This document shows positions 36,119 to 45,473 of a stretch of DNA of 64,000 nt, one piece after another; position 1 is the first letter of the stretch; each line of letters opens with the position of its first letter. The stretch lies in assembly GCA_944323885.1 (NCBI GenBank), contig CALUUD010000001.1:434001-498000 (forward strand), read 5' to 3'. Source of the stretch: an uncultured Helicobacteraceae bacterium (lineage in GTDB: Bacteria; Campylobacterota; Campylobacteria; Campylobacterales; Helicobacteraceae). A program made the position numbers and the translations under genes. The notes under the pieces are model-generated. The model was not told the origin of the DNA. It made no database searches and saw only the letters and a list, made by a program, of their open reading frames with translations.

Positions 36119-39100
36119 TTACACAAAGCTAATTTTTGTAATCTCTCTTTCAATCTCCAAGCTTTTATGTAAAGTTTGGATAATTTTTTGAAAATACTCA
36201 AAGTTGATTGCTTCATCTTTGTGGCTTTTTAGGTATTTATCCAATACTTGATACCCTCCGATTTTATACTCCCATACACTAGATTCTACTTTTTCAAAAT
36301 ATAGGCTTTTGTTTATAAAAAGCTCTTTTGTCTCTTTGGCATAAGTGATTTTAGAGATTTTTAAATCCTTGTTTGCAGTATCTTTATAAAGTGGCTCTCC
36401 GATAGGTGGTAAATCCTGCTCTTTTAGCAAATGCAGTGTGATGAGACTATTTCCCAAAGCACTAAGCTGTAAAAATAGCTCTTTAGATTCTACAAAGGGG
36501 ATTTTTGGAAAATCCACTTTCAAAAAGTCGATGTATTTTTCTCTATAGTCTTTGTGAAAAAGCATGGCATAGAGATAGCCTAGTATCGTTTCGGGGCTAA
36601 AATGCTCTTTGTATTTAGAATCTATAAACTCTCTAAAGCTTGGCGTGAAATTTTCTATCTTGGTATTCATATAATCAATATAAAGCGGAAATAAATTGCT
36701 TCCGCTTCCGACTAAATGTAAATCCATTAACTCATCTACGACAAATATATTGTCAAAGAATTTTCCGCAACTACGATAGCAAATCAACCCTAAATTATCT
36801 TGCAACATAAAATCTTGTATCTTACCAGCAGGACGACCTAAGAAACCTTTAGATTTTCCAGTATAAAATGTGTATCTAAAGTCAAAAGGCTTAAAATGAA
36901 CTTTTTTAATATACTTTTCATTACATTCTTTAGAAATTAATTCATCTTTTGCCTTTAAAATGCTCCAGTCATTCGTATCTTTTGGCAAATCAAAATCTAA
37001 CCTGTTTTCTTCTATCTCTTGATTGGTAAATTTTGCTATGCGCTCTTTTAATTCATCTTTGGTCTTTGCATAGCAAAAATCATCTCTATAGGTACAAATC
37101 CCAAGCCCCGTCATAACAAAAATATCTTTTATAGATTTGCAAGATTTATAAAAACTCTGTACATTGTTGTCTTGTTTAAAAAATTCATAATGTGGATATT
37201 TTGGGTTAAATTTGTTCCATTCTATAGAATCTAGATTATTATCTTTTAAAAAATCATACTTTGCCTTTCGCTCTCCATATAGATCAAAATAAAATACTTC
37301 ACATTTTGGTTCATTTGAAATAGTTTGGTTATTGGTTTTTATAAAAATAGAGATACAAACACCTTGCTTGATGTCAAATACATTTTGATCGTTGCTTCCA
37401 TCTTCACATTTTTCTTTTTTATTTGCATCTCCATGTAGATTGATAATGTATATTTTATTGAAAGAATTTAACAAGCTCCAGCGCATTCCACGCATTGTTG
37501 GGGCATCTAAAAAACTATTATTTGTTATTATTCCTAAGATTCCATTGTTTTGTTTATCAATTTTATTCTGCGCAAACCTAATAAACTTTATATAATCATC
37601 ATTTAAACGATGTTTTCTTTCTTTTATATTTATAAGTTTATTATTTTCATTAATTCCGCAAAATTTGTATGCATTAATATCATAGTTATTTGTGGATAAT
37701 GCGTTATAGGGTGGATTGCCTGTGATGATTAGGATTTCTTGCTCTTTTAGTTTTTGGGCTTTTTTGAATTCCTCTGTAAGCTCTATCATACCTGCAAAGA
37801 GATTTCTTTGCTTGTCTAACTCATCATTTTCTTTACTAAAATAAAGCGTGTTTGTGAGGGTAATATTTAGACTTTCATTATCTTTTAGCTCTGTGTCAAA
37901 TTCTTCTTTTAGACTTTGGGAGATTTTTAGGTGTGCGATAGTATAAGGAGCGATAAGAAATTCAAATCCATAGAATCTATCAATCAAAGCTTTTGGATTA
38001 TATTTTGGGCTGTTTTTATTGCTCTCTTTTAGGGCTTTTCTAAAGGATTCTAGCAAGAATGTCCCTGTGCCTGTGGCAAAGTCTAGAAGTGTGATAGCTT
38101 TATCACTCATTGCTTGATTTAATCCTGTTTTATTAAAGTCTTTTTGTAGTATCAAATCTATGGCATTGATGATAAAGCTTACCACTGATGCAGGGGTATA
38201 ATACACACCTCTTATCTCTCTAAGCTTAGGATCATAACTAGCTAGAAAAGTCTCATAAAAGTGCAAATAAGGGTCTTTATGCAGAGAATCTCCAAATAAA
38301 TCTTTTTGTGAGATTTTATTAAGCTCTTTTATCATTTCGCTTATATCTATGTGATTGATGATAGAGATGATTTCTTCTATAAGCCATTTGATAGAATCTA
38401 GCTCCTCTAGGTTGTCCAAAAATCCACTCATCGCTCTAATGAGTGGGAAAGATTTTGGGATAAATTTTTTGGCATTGACTAGATTGATGTTTTCTTGTGT
38501 GGTGTTGTTTAGGCGTGAGAGAAAAAGGCTATAAGTAAGCGTTTGAGCAAAGCTATCGCAAAAATTTTCATATTCTAACTCTTTGTATAAAACTTCTCTA
38601 AAGGTATTAAAAAGGCTTAGTATATATTCATTTGTATCATTTAGAAGCAATTCATCTTTTAAGATTCTAGTCCTTAGGGCTAGGGTATCAGCAAAGTCTT
38701 TGGCATTTGCTATGGGTTTTGGATTTTTGGAAAAAAAGAGAGTGAAAAACTCTAAGAGTTCTTGGGCTTTATCTTGTAAATATATATTGTCTTTGGTGAT
38801 AGCTTTTAGCTGTGAGTATTCACAAAGCCTAAGCTCTTTTGCAATGATGGGGTTATTTTTATTATCAAGCCCTATGAGACAAAACCGCAGATAATCTGTG
38901 AGTATGAGATTTAAAGAGAGGTCTAAATATTTTTTGATTTGTTGTGTTTGGAGAATCTTACTTAGATCTTCATTGATGCGTTTGTTTTCGATATATCCAA
39001 GTATCAGAGAATCTTTTGTGATGAGAAAATCTGGCGCACCTCTGCCTTCTTTGTCATTGTTTGGTTCGTGAATGATTTTTATATTTGTATATGCTACTTT

Positions 39101-39211
39101 TTCTTGAATCTTTATCAAAAGCGTATGCAAAAATGTGCGATAGGTATGTTCTTTGTCTTTTTCTGTGATATTTTGGATTTGTGATAGGTAGTCTTTTAGG
39201 ATATGTTGCAT
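36119..39211 (-). CDS. Type IIG-like restriction endonuclease and adenine-N6 methyltransferase
   Basis: A 1030-residue single-chain restriction-modification protein. The N-terminal nuclease has a PD-ExK pattern: Asp61 in GAPDF, then Glu75 and Lys77 in GYIENKR. The methyltransferase core has GVYYTP (about 335-340), the SAM-binding LDFATGTGTF (about 376-385) and the catalytic NPPY (499-502). The C-terminal about 400 residues should recognise DNA. The frame is intact, so it may be active. The last 167 bp are duplicated at 33048-33214. Recognition sequence unknown. Confidence 0.88.
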   Translation of the reverse strand: MQHILKDYLSQIQNITEKDKEHTYRTFLHTLLIKIQEKVAYTNIKIIHEPNNDKEGRGAPDFLITKDSLILGYIENKRINEDLSKILQTQQIKKYLDLSLNLILTDYLRFCLIGLDNKNNPIIAKELRLCEYSQLKAITKDNIYLQDKAQELLEFFTLFFSKNPKPIANAKDFADTLALRTRILKDELLLNDTNEYILSLFNTFREVLYKELEYENFCDSFAQTLTYSLFLSRLNNTTQENINLVNAKKFIPKSFPLIRAMSGFLDNLEELDSIKWLIEEIISIINHIDISEMIKELNKISQKDLFGDSLHKDPYLHFYETFLASYDPKLREIRGVYYTPASVVSFIINAIDLILQKDFNKTGLNQAMSDKAITLLDFATGTGTFLLESFRKALKESNKNSPKYNPKALIDRFYGFEFLIAPYTIAHLKISQSLKEEFDTELKDNESLNITLTNTLYFSKENDELDKQRNLFAGMIELTEEFKKAQKLKEQEILIITGNPPYNALSTNNYDINAYKFCGINENNKLINIKERKHRLNDDYIKFIRFAQNKIDKQNNGILGIITNNSFLDAPTMRGMRWSLLNSFNKIYIINLHGDANKKEKCEDGSNDQNVFDIKQGVCISIFIKTNNQTISNEPKCEVFYFDLYGERKAKYDFLKDNNLDSIEWNKFNPKYPHYEFFKQDNNVQSFYKSCKSIKDIFVMTGLGICTYRDDFCYAKTKDELKERIAKFTNQEIEENRLDFDLPKDTNDWSILKAKDELISKECNEKYIKKVHFKPFDFRYTFYTGKSKGFLGRPAGKIQDFMLQDNLGLICYRSCGKFFDNIFVVDELMDLHLVGSGSNLFPLYIDYMNTKIENFTPSFREFIDSKYKEHFSPETILGYLYAMLFHKDYREKYIDFLKVDFPKIPFVESKELFLQLSALGNSLITLHLLKEQDLPPIGEPLYKDTANKDLKISKITYAKETKELFINKSLYFEKVESSVWEYKIGGYQVLDKYLKSHKDEAINFEYFQKIIQTLHKSLEIEREITKISFV
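36121..36287. repeat. 167-bp direct repeat, copy B (within the restriction-modification gene)
   Basis: This is the intact copy and forms the last codons of the type IIG-like gene. See copy A at 33048-33214. The copies share the position of their stop codon, TAA here and TGA in copy A. Confidence 0.85.
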
Positions 39212-39222
39212 CTTTTACCTTA

Positions 39223-41187
39223 TTATTTCATATTTCTTATTTTTGTTATCTCATCCCTTAGTCTTGCAGCTTCTTCAAATTCTAGTGCTTTAGCAGCAGT
39301 ATGCATTTGTTTTGTTAAGTCTTTTATTATTTTATCACGCTCACTTTTTGGAATCTTTCCTTTTAATTTAGGCTTTTCATCATTGCTAGATATTTTTAAT
39401 TCTTCTTCTATATCCCTCTTTGTGCTTTTTGGGGTTATATTATGCTTTTTATTAAATGCTTCTTGTTTATTTCGTCTATAATTGCTTTCATCTAGTGCAG
39501 CTTGCATGCTCTTTGTAATCTTTTGTGCAAAAAATATAACCTTTCCATTTATATTTCTAGCTGCTCTTCCCATAGTTTGTATTAGGCTTGTTTGGCTTCT
39601 TAAAAACCCTTCTTTGTCTGCATCAAGTATAGCAACAAGGCTTACTTCTGGCAAGTCAAGCCCTTCACGAAGTAAATTAACACCTATTAATACATCAAAT
39701 TCCCCAAACCTAAGAGATCTAATTAGATGATTTCTCTCAATAGCATCTATATCGCTATGCAAATATTGGCATTTTATCCCTAAGTCGTTATAGTATTTAC
39801 ACAAATCTTCAGCCATTTTTTTTGTTAATGCACCTACTATTGCTCTTTCACCTCGATTTATGACTATTTTTAATTCATCATATAAAATTTCAACTTGTTT
39901 TGAGCTATCCTTTATCTCGCATATCGGATCAAGTAGCCCTGTAGGCCTTACAATTTGTTCTGCTATGTTTTCTTTGCTAAGTTTTAATTCTAATTCTTGT
40001 GGGGTAGCTGATACAAATAAATAATGAGGAGCTTTGTTTATGAATTCATCAAAATTAAGTGGTCTATTATCAAGTGCGCTTGGAAGTCTAAAACCATATT
40101 CTACTAATACTTCTTTTCTGTTTCTATCACCTGCATACATTCCTCCAAATTGTGGTAAGCTTACATGTGATTCATCTACTATGATGAGATAAGGTTTACT
40201 TTTTTGTTCAAAATAATCAAGTAAACAATATGGAGTTTCGCCTTTTTTTTTGCCAGTTAGGTGTCTTGCATAATTTTCTATTCCTTTGCAAATACCATTT
40301 TCTTTTATCATTTCTAAATCAAATTCTGTTCTGTTTTTTAACCTTGTGTATGCTATTTCGTTATCTTTAAAATCATTAAGTCTAGATTCTAGTTCTACTT
40401 CTATATCGTGTATAGCAGACTTCAGTCTTTCTTGTTCTACGATAAATGGATTTGCAGCATATAATACATAGCTATCAAGTTTTCTTATTTCTTTATTGTC
40501 AATAGAATCTATAAAAGATATTCTTTCAACTTCATCATCGAAAAATTCTACTCTAAGAACCTCATCTTCTATATATGCTGGATATATATCTACTACATCA
40601 CCATTTGTCCTAAATTCACCTCTTTTAAGGTGTGTTAGACTTCTTGTATATCCCATATTAACTAATCTTGTTAAAAAATCTTTATATTTTTTTGTATCTC
40701 CAATCTGTATTTTTTCAATCATTTGTAAATATTCTTTGGGATTTCCTAAACCATAGTTTGCAGAAACACTAGCTATAACTATCACATCATCATATGCAAG
40801 AAGAGAGGTGGTGGCAGATAGCCTATATCTTTCTAAATCATCATTTATACTAGAATCTTTTTCTATAAATAAATCTCTTCTTGGAATATATGCTTCTGGT
40901 TGGTAATAATCAAAGTGTGATATAAAATATTCAACTTTATTTTTTGGAAAAAAGCTTTTAAACTCACTATATAATTGTGCACATAAGCTTTTGTTATGTG
41001 ACATTATTAGGGTTGGCATTTGTAGATTTGCAATGATATTTGCCATAGTATATGTTTTTCCACTACCTGTAACACCAAGTAGCATCTGGTATTGATTGCC
41101 ATTTTTTATACTATTAGTTAGTGTTTCTATTGCTTTTGGTTGATCGCCTGCTGGTTTAAAGTTGGAATTTAATATAAATTTGCTCAT
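39223..41187 (-). CDS. uvrB: UvrABC system protein B
   Basis: This 654-residue helicase-fold protein is the damage-verification subunit of nucleotide excision repair. Walker A is [10 protein letters not shown] (about 39-48). The beta-hairpin region [12 protein letters not shown], the VDESH motif and the C-terminal UVR domain ([23 protein letters not shown], about 625-650), which contacts UvrA/UvrC, are all present. Divergent from the small coiled-coil gene at 41266, with a 78-bp shared promoter region. Confidence 0.97.
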   Translation of the reverse strand: MSKFILNSNFKPAGDQPKAIETLTNSIKNGNQYQMLLGVTGSGKTYTMANIIANLQMPTLIMSHNKSLCAQLYSEFKSFFPKNKVEYFISHFDYYQPEAYIPRRDLFIEKDSSINDDLERYRLSATTSLLAYDDVIVIASVSANYGLGNPKEYLQMIEKIQIGDTKKYKDFLTRLVNMGYTRSLTHLKRGEFRTNGDVVDIYPAYIEDEVLRVEFFDDEVERISFIDSIDNKEIRKLDSYVLYAANPFIVEQERLKSAIHDIEVELESRLNDFKDNEIAYTRLKNRTEFDLEMIKENGICKGIENYARHLTGKKKGETPYCLLDYFEQKSKPYLIIVDESHVSLPQFGGMYAGDRNRKEVLVEYGFRLPSALDNRPLNFDEFINKAPHYLFVSATPQELELKLSKENIAEQIVRPTGLLDPICEIKDSSKQVEILYDELKIVINRGERAIVGALTKKMAEDLCKYYNDLGIKCQYLHSDIDAIERNHLIRSLRFGEFDVLIGVNLLREGLDLPEVSLVAILDADKEGFLRSQTSLIQTMGRAARNINGKVIFFAQKITKSMQAALDESNYRRNKQEAFNKKHNITPKSTKRDIEEELKISSNDEKPKLKGKIPKSERDKIIKDLTKQMHTAAKALEFEEAARLRDEITKIRNMK

Positions 41188-41265
41188 ATATCTTAAGTAT
41201 TGCCTTAAAATGAATTATTATTTTGTTACAATTATAATATTTTAAATTGATAATAAAGGCTTATA

Positions 41266-41484
41266 ATGAGTATTTTAGAGAGGCTTACACAAAGAGTTGA
41301 TGAATTATTAAATAGACTTGATGAATTACACAATGAAAACAGGAAACTTCAATTAGAAAACTCTGCATTAATTACAGAATCTCAAGAAAAAGAAAGACAA
41401 ATAAATGCACTTTATGAAGAATTAGCATCTAGAGATAGAAGTTATGAAGATTTGATAAATAAAATAGATGGAGCAAAAAGATAG
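41266..41484 (+). CDS. ZapB-like small coiled-coil protein
   Basis: This 72-residue protein is almost entirely one predicted coiled coil (about residues 5-55, VDELLNRLDELHNENRKLQL) with regular leucine and asparagine heptad positions. The shape resembles the division factor ZapB, but no sequence signature proves it. AAGG lies before the ATG. The following gene begins directly after its stop codon, so the two are probably coupled. Confidence 0.7.
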   Translation: MSILERLTQRVDELLNRLDELHNENRKLQLENSALITESQEKERQINALYEELASRDRSYEDLINKIDGAKR

Positions 41485-41706
41485 GTGGATTCAGAGCTTA
41501 GATTAGATTTAGTTTTAAATGGAAAGAAAATACAAATAAATATAGCATCTATTAACAAAAATGCTAAAAAAGAAATTGAGGAATTACTTTTAAAACCACA
41601 TCTAGATATCAAAGAAATATTGAAGGCTTATATTAAGAAATCACAAGAATATGCAGAGTTAGAAGATAAAGTTCAAAATATATTAGATAAATTGGATCAA
41701 ATCTGA
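41485..41706 (+). CDS. Small hypothetical protein between the coiled-coil gene and priA
   Basis: A 73-residue protein starting with GTG immediately after the preceding stop (TAGGTG). The N-terminal half looks beta-rich (LRLDLVLNGKKIQINIASI), and the C-terminal half is a charged helix (AYIKKSQEYAELEDKVQNIL). The arrangement, a short beta unit plus coiled helix next to a coiled-coil protein, recalls ZapA/ZapB pairs, but I cannot confirm homology. Its stop overlaps the probable CTG start of priA. Confidence 0.65.
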   Translation: MDSELRLDLVLNGKKIQINIASINKNAKKEIEELLLKPHLDIKEILKAYIKKSQEYAELEDKVQNILDKLDQI

Positions 41707-43550
41707 ACTACTATAGTATTTCTCCATTAAAATTAAATCTTCCACCTTTGGTTTATCATAGCAGCATAGAAATACAAAATTATCAATTAGTAGATATAGA
41801 AATTAGAAAAAAAAGAGCATTAGGTGTCGTCATATCAAAGTGTGAAAAACCAAAGTTTGATACGCTTGAGGCATTTCCTAAAGATTTATTTTTTAATGAT
41901 ATTCAAGTTACCCTAGCTAATTTTATTAGTAATTATTATTGTGCTAATTTAGGACTCTGTTTTGGTCAATTTGTCCCGTATTATAGTGATGTAAATAATG
42001 GTAGCAATGAAGTATTTCCAATTACGCTAAAAAATACACTAAATTATTCACAGAATCTGGCTTTAGATTTTATAAGAAAACATAAAAAAACACTTTTATT
42101 TGGTGATACAGGTAGCGGAAAAACTGAAATTTATATTAATATGATTTTAGAAACCATCAATAATGGTAAAAATGTTTTATTTTTGATGCCAGAAATTTCT
42201 CTCACTCCACAAATGGAGAAGAGGCTAAGGAATGTTTTTGGTGATTTGGTGTGCATTTGGCACTCAAAGATTTCTAAAAAAACTAAAAATAAATATTTAG
42301 ACTACTTAAGTCATTATAAGATTATTGCAGGTGCTAGATCGGCATTATTCTTGCCAATACAGAATCTTGGTTTGATTATTGTTGATGAAGAGCATGATGA
42401 TGCATACAAATCAAACACAAATCCGAAATACAATGCAAGAGATTTGAGTATATATTTATCAATAAAGCATAATATAAAGTTGGTACTAGGAAGCGCTACA
42501 CCTAGTTTGACTAGTTATTATCACTTTAAAAATAGCAATGAAATTTTCAGACTTAAAGGGAGGTATTTTAATAGCAATAAGGAAATAATTTTTGAAGATT
42601 CCTATACAAAAATTACTCCAAAAATAGTTGAAAAGATTCAAGATGTATTGTCTAAGAAAAAGCAGGTAATTGTTTTTATACCTATTAGGGCAAATTTTAA
42701 AACTATTTTATGTGGTTCTTGCGGTAATAGCATAAAATGTAAGAATTGTTCTATTTCTATGAGTTTACATATAAATAAAAATGCTTTGGTGTGTCATTAT
42801 TGTGGTTATACAGAAAAATTAAAAAATATTTGCGATAATTGCGGCAGTGATACTCTCATAGCTCTTAATTTAGGGACTCAAGAAATTGCAAAAGAGTTAA
42901 GAGATTATTTTCCAAAAAGTATTATAGAAATTTTTGATAGAGATGAAGTAAAGACAGATAATCAATTAAAAAAAATATTAAGTAAATTTAATGATGGGAA
43001 AATTGATATTTTGGTAGGAACTCAAATGTTAAGCAAAGGGCATGATTATCATAATGTTTATTTATCCGTTATACTTGGTATTGATAATTTATTGTATAGC
43101 AATGATTTTAGGGCATTAGAAAAATCAATATCACTTATTTATCAAATATCGGGCCGTTGTGCTAGAAAAGAAGATGGTGAGGTATTTATTCAAACATTAA
43201 ATAAAAATATTTTTATGCAATTCTTAGATAATTATGAAGATTTTTTGTCTTTTGAGTTAAACCATAGGAGAGATTTTTATCCACCTTATGTAAAGTTAGC
43301 TCTTATTTTATCAAGCAATAAGAATGATAATATAGCAAGAGAAATCATAGAATCTTGCAAAAAGATAGTAGAATCTTGCAAAAATATTGAAATAGTTGGA
43401 GTTAATAAATCACCAATAGAGCGTATAAATGGTAGTTGGAGATATTTTATGCTTCTTCGTTCAAACAATATAAAAGACCTCTTAGAATGTGTTCATTTAT
43501 TAAGAGATAAGAAGGTATCAATAGATATTGATCCATTACAACTATTGTAA
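41703..43550 (+). CDS. priA: Primosomal helicase PriA, probable CTG start
   Basis: This superfamily 2 helicase restarts stalled replication forks. Walker A is GDTGSGKTE, the helicase box is VDEEHDDAY, and a zinc-binding cysteine cluster is present (CGSCGNSIKCKNC, CHYCGY, CDNCGS). The first standard start in frame is TTG at 41748, but it would cut off an N-terminal YYSISPLKLNLPPLVYH that fits the family's conserved DNA-binding start. Upstream, the frame contains only CTG (41703) or ATT (41691) before a stop. CTG gives 615 residues and overlaps the previous stop; GGA lies six bases before it. Confidence 0.9.
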   Translation: MNYYSISPLKLNLPPLVYHSSIEIQNYQLVDIEIRKKRALGVVISKCEKPKFDTLEAFPKDLFFNDIQVTLANFISNYYCANLGLCFGQFVPYYSDVNNGSNEVFPITLKNTLNYSQNLALDFIRKHKKTLLFGDTGSGKTEIYINMILETINNGKNVLFLMPEISLTPQMEKRLRNVFGDLVCIWHSKISKKTKNKYLDYLSHYKIIAGARSALFLPIQNLGLIIVDEEHDDAYKSNTNPKYNARDLSIYLSIKHNIKLVLGSATPSLTSYYHFKNSNEIFRLKGRYFNSNKEIIFEDSYTKITPKIVEKIQDVLSKKKQVIVFIPIRANFKTILCGSCGNSIKCKNCSISMSLHINKNALVCHYCGYTEKLKNICDNCGSDTLIALNLGTQEIAKELRDYFPKSIIEIFDRDEVKTDNQLKKILSKFNDGKIDILVGTQMLSKGHDYHNVYLSVILGIDNLLYSNDFRALEKSISLIYQISGRCARKEDGEVFIQTLNKNIFMQFLDNYEDFLSFELNHRRDFYPPYVKLALILSSNKNDNIAREIIESCKKIVESCKNIEIVGVNKSPIERINGSWRYFMLLRSNNIKDLLECVHLLRDKKVSIDIDPLQLL

Positions 43551-43567
43551 ATTAAAAAAGGATTGTT

Positions 43568-44005
43568 ATGAAAATATATATACATTGTCAAAGTCCTATT
43601 CTACAAAAAACTTTAGATTTGTATTTAAAAGATTATATATCAAGTTGTGATGATTGTGATTTTGTGATTTCTGATGCTATTTTTGATGATATTGATAAGC
43701 CAATTTGTTTGGCAACATTAAGAGGAGATTCTGATATAAAACGACCACTACATAAAGAATCTTTATTTAAAGATTTGGATTTATTTTATAAACAATTAAA
43801 TAAACCATCAAGTGATAGTGTCAAAAAGAGTGATAATATCCTTGACATAAATGAGCTTACTAATTTAAGGCAGTCTTTAGATTCTATTAATAACTTACAA
43901 TCTAAGAGTAATGTAAATATAGACCCTCTAAAATCTCAAATTGATAGTATATTTCAGGATTTTGCAAATAAATTGTATGATGTAATTAAGAAAAATAATG
44001 AATAA
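43568..44005 (+). CDS. Hypothetical protein between priA and rsmD
   Basis: A 145-residue protein I do not recognise. The N-terminal half (residues 1-60) looks like a small alpha/beta unit (MKIYIHCQSPILQKTLDLYL, then FVISDAIFDD), vaguely reminiscent of a receiver domain but without a full acidic pocket. The C-terminal half is a charged helical segment. It is 18 bp after priA with an AAAGGA site and overlaps rsmD by 8 bp, so it is a real operon member. Confidence 0.65.
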   Translation: MKIYIHCQSPILQKTLDLYLKDYISSCDDCDFVISDAIFDDIDKPICLATLRGDSDIKRPLHKESLFKDLDLFYKQLNKPSSDSVKKSDNILDINELTNLRQSLDSINNLQSKSNVNIDPLKSQIDSIFQDFANKLYDVIKKNNE

Positions 44006-44543
44006 ATCTAGTATCAAGATTATTGCAGGTGCATACAAAGGCAAGATTTTGCATATGGATTTGTTGCCAAATACAAGACCTACAAAATCAATTGTAAAGG
44101 AATCTTTGTTTAATACACTCCAAGATTCAATAAAAGGCAAAATTTTAATAGAAGTTTTCGCAGGTTATGGCAGTATTGGTTTTGAAGCATATAGTAGAGG
44201 TGCAAAGAAAGTAATTTTTATAGAAAAAGATTCTAAATCATACTCTATTTTGCTTGATAATATACGATTATTCAATAGTCAAAGTTTGGTAGCTTATAAT
44301 AAGGATTCTATGTTATTTTTAGATGAATTATGCAAAATTGAAGACTTTGATATTTTATATTTAGATCCACCATTTTGTTTGGATTATAATACAATTTTTT
44401 CATTATTATCAAAAATAGACTTAAGGAGTAAAATTCTTATTTTTGAGCATATGTCGAGTTTTCCTATGCCACAGAAACTAAATAATTTAAGTTTATATAA
44501 AAGTAGAAAATTTGGGAAAACTACTCTTAGTTATTACTATTAA
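43998..44543 (+). CDS. rsmD: 16S rRNA guanine-N2 methyltransferase RsmD
   Basis: This 181-residue SAM-dependent enzyme methylates G966 (E. coli numbering) of 16S rRNA. RPTKSIVKESLFNTL (about 33-47) is the family's hallmark, followed by the SAM loop VFAGYGSIGFEA and the catalytic DILYLDPPF. Length is normal. It overlaps the preceding hypothetical gene and is followed by fliL after 46 bp. Confidence 0.93.
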   Translation: MNKSSIKIIAGAYKGKILHMDLLPNTRPTKSIVKESLFNTLQDSIKGKILIEVFAGYGSIGFEAYSRGAKKVIFIEKDSKSYSILLDNIRLFNSQSLVAYNKDSMLFLDELCKIEDFDILYLDPPFCLDYNTIFSLLSKIDLRSKILIFEHMSSFPMPQKLNNLSLYKSRKFGKTTLSYYY

Positions 44544-44589
44544 TTTTTTGATAGAATACAGATTTTAACTTCAATATTAAGGTGTATAA

Positions 44590-45108
44590 ATGGCAGAAGA
44601 GCAAGCTAGTAAAGGTAAAAGCAAAATTGTAATTATTATTGCTGTAATTCTTATAATAGTTGCATTATTGCTTGGAGCAGTATTTTATTTTATGACAAAA
44701 GGCTCAACACAAGAAGATAATTCTCAAATGCAATCTGTATCTCAAAATAATTCTACAACTGATGCTCAAACAAGTGGATCCATAGGTAGTAAGAATTATA
44801 TAAGAGTTGGTCCTACATATCAACTTGATCAGTTTATAGTAAATTTGCTTACTCAAAGTGGTAGAAGATATTTAAAAGTTACTATGTCTTTAGAGATGAC
44901 AACTCCTAGCTTGCAAAATGAGCTTTCTGCTAAGTTACCAGCAATTAGAGATACTATTATTGATATTCTTTCATCAAAATCTTTGGAAGATGTTTCTACT
45001 ACAAGAGGAAAGGAAAAAATAAAAGAAGAAATTGTCCAAAGATTAAATGAATTTCTTGTTGATGGCAAAATAAGAAATGTATTTTTTATTGATTCTGCTA
45101 TTCAATGA
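44590..45108 (+). CDS. fliL: Flagellar basal body-associated protein FliL
   Basis: A 172-residue protein with a short cytoplasmic N-terminus, one membrane helix (about residues 15-36, IVIIIAVILIIVALLLGAVF) and a periplasmic FliL domain. The conserved region is YQLDQFIVNLLTQSGRRYLKVTMSLEM, and the C-terminus includes LSSKSLEDV. FliL sits around the flagellar stator and supports motor torque. It overlaps acpS by 4 bp and has no neighbouring fliM, as in H. pylori, where fliL lies between rsmD and acpS. Confidence 0.92.
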   Translation: MAEEQASKGKSKIVIIIAVILIIVALLLGAVFYFMTKGSTQEDNSQMQSVSQNNSTTDAQTSGSIGSKNYIRVGPTYQLDQFIVNLLTQSGRRYLKVTMSLEMTTPSLQNELSAKLPAIRDTIIDILSSKSLEDVSTTRGKEKIKEEIVQRLNEFLVDGKIRNVFFIDSAIQ

Positions 45109-45473
45109 TTGGAGTTGATTTAACATCAATAAAGCGAATAGAATCTTTGGTAAAAAAGTATGGTATTGTTTTTTTAAAAAAGATTCTAAATGATGATGAA
45201 ATATCACTTGTTAAAAATAAATTAGACTTTAATATTCATAGAATAGCAGGTTTTTTTGCTGCCAAAGAAGCTTTATCTAAGGCTCTTGGATGTGGTATTG
45301 GTAAGGATTTAAGATTTCATGATATACACATTCATAAAAATTGCAATGGCGCACCAAAGGTATCTTTAAGCCCTACATTGATGAAAAAATTTAATATAAA
45401 GAGCATACATTTATCAATAAGTCATGATAGAGACTATGCAGTAGCAGTGGTGCAAATTATTACACTTGATTAG
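45105..45473 (+). CDS. acpS: Holo-[acyl-carrier-protein] synthase
   Basis: This 122-residue phosphopantetheinyl transferase activates apo-ACP. The motif IGVDLTSIKRIESL with the metal-binding Asp is at the start, and RIAGFFAAKEALSKALG (about 46-62) holds the second metal ligand. The C-terminal SISHDRDYAVAVV is typical. It overlaps fliL and ends overlapping the convergent csd4 by 4 bp. Confidence 0.94.
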   Translation: MIGVDLTSIKRIESLVKKYGIVFLKKILNDDEISLVKNKLDFNIHRIAGFFAAKEALSKALGCGIGKDLRFHDIHIHKNCNGAPKVSLSPTLMKKFNIKSIHLSISHDRDYAVAVVQIITLD

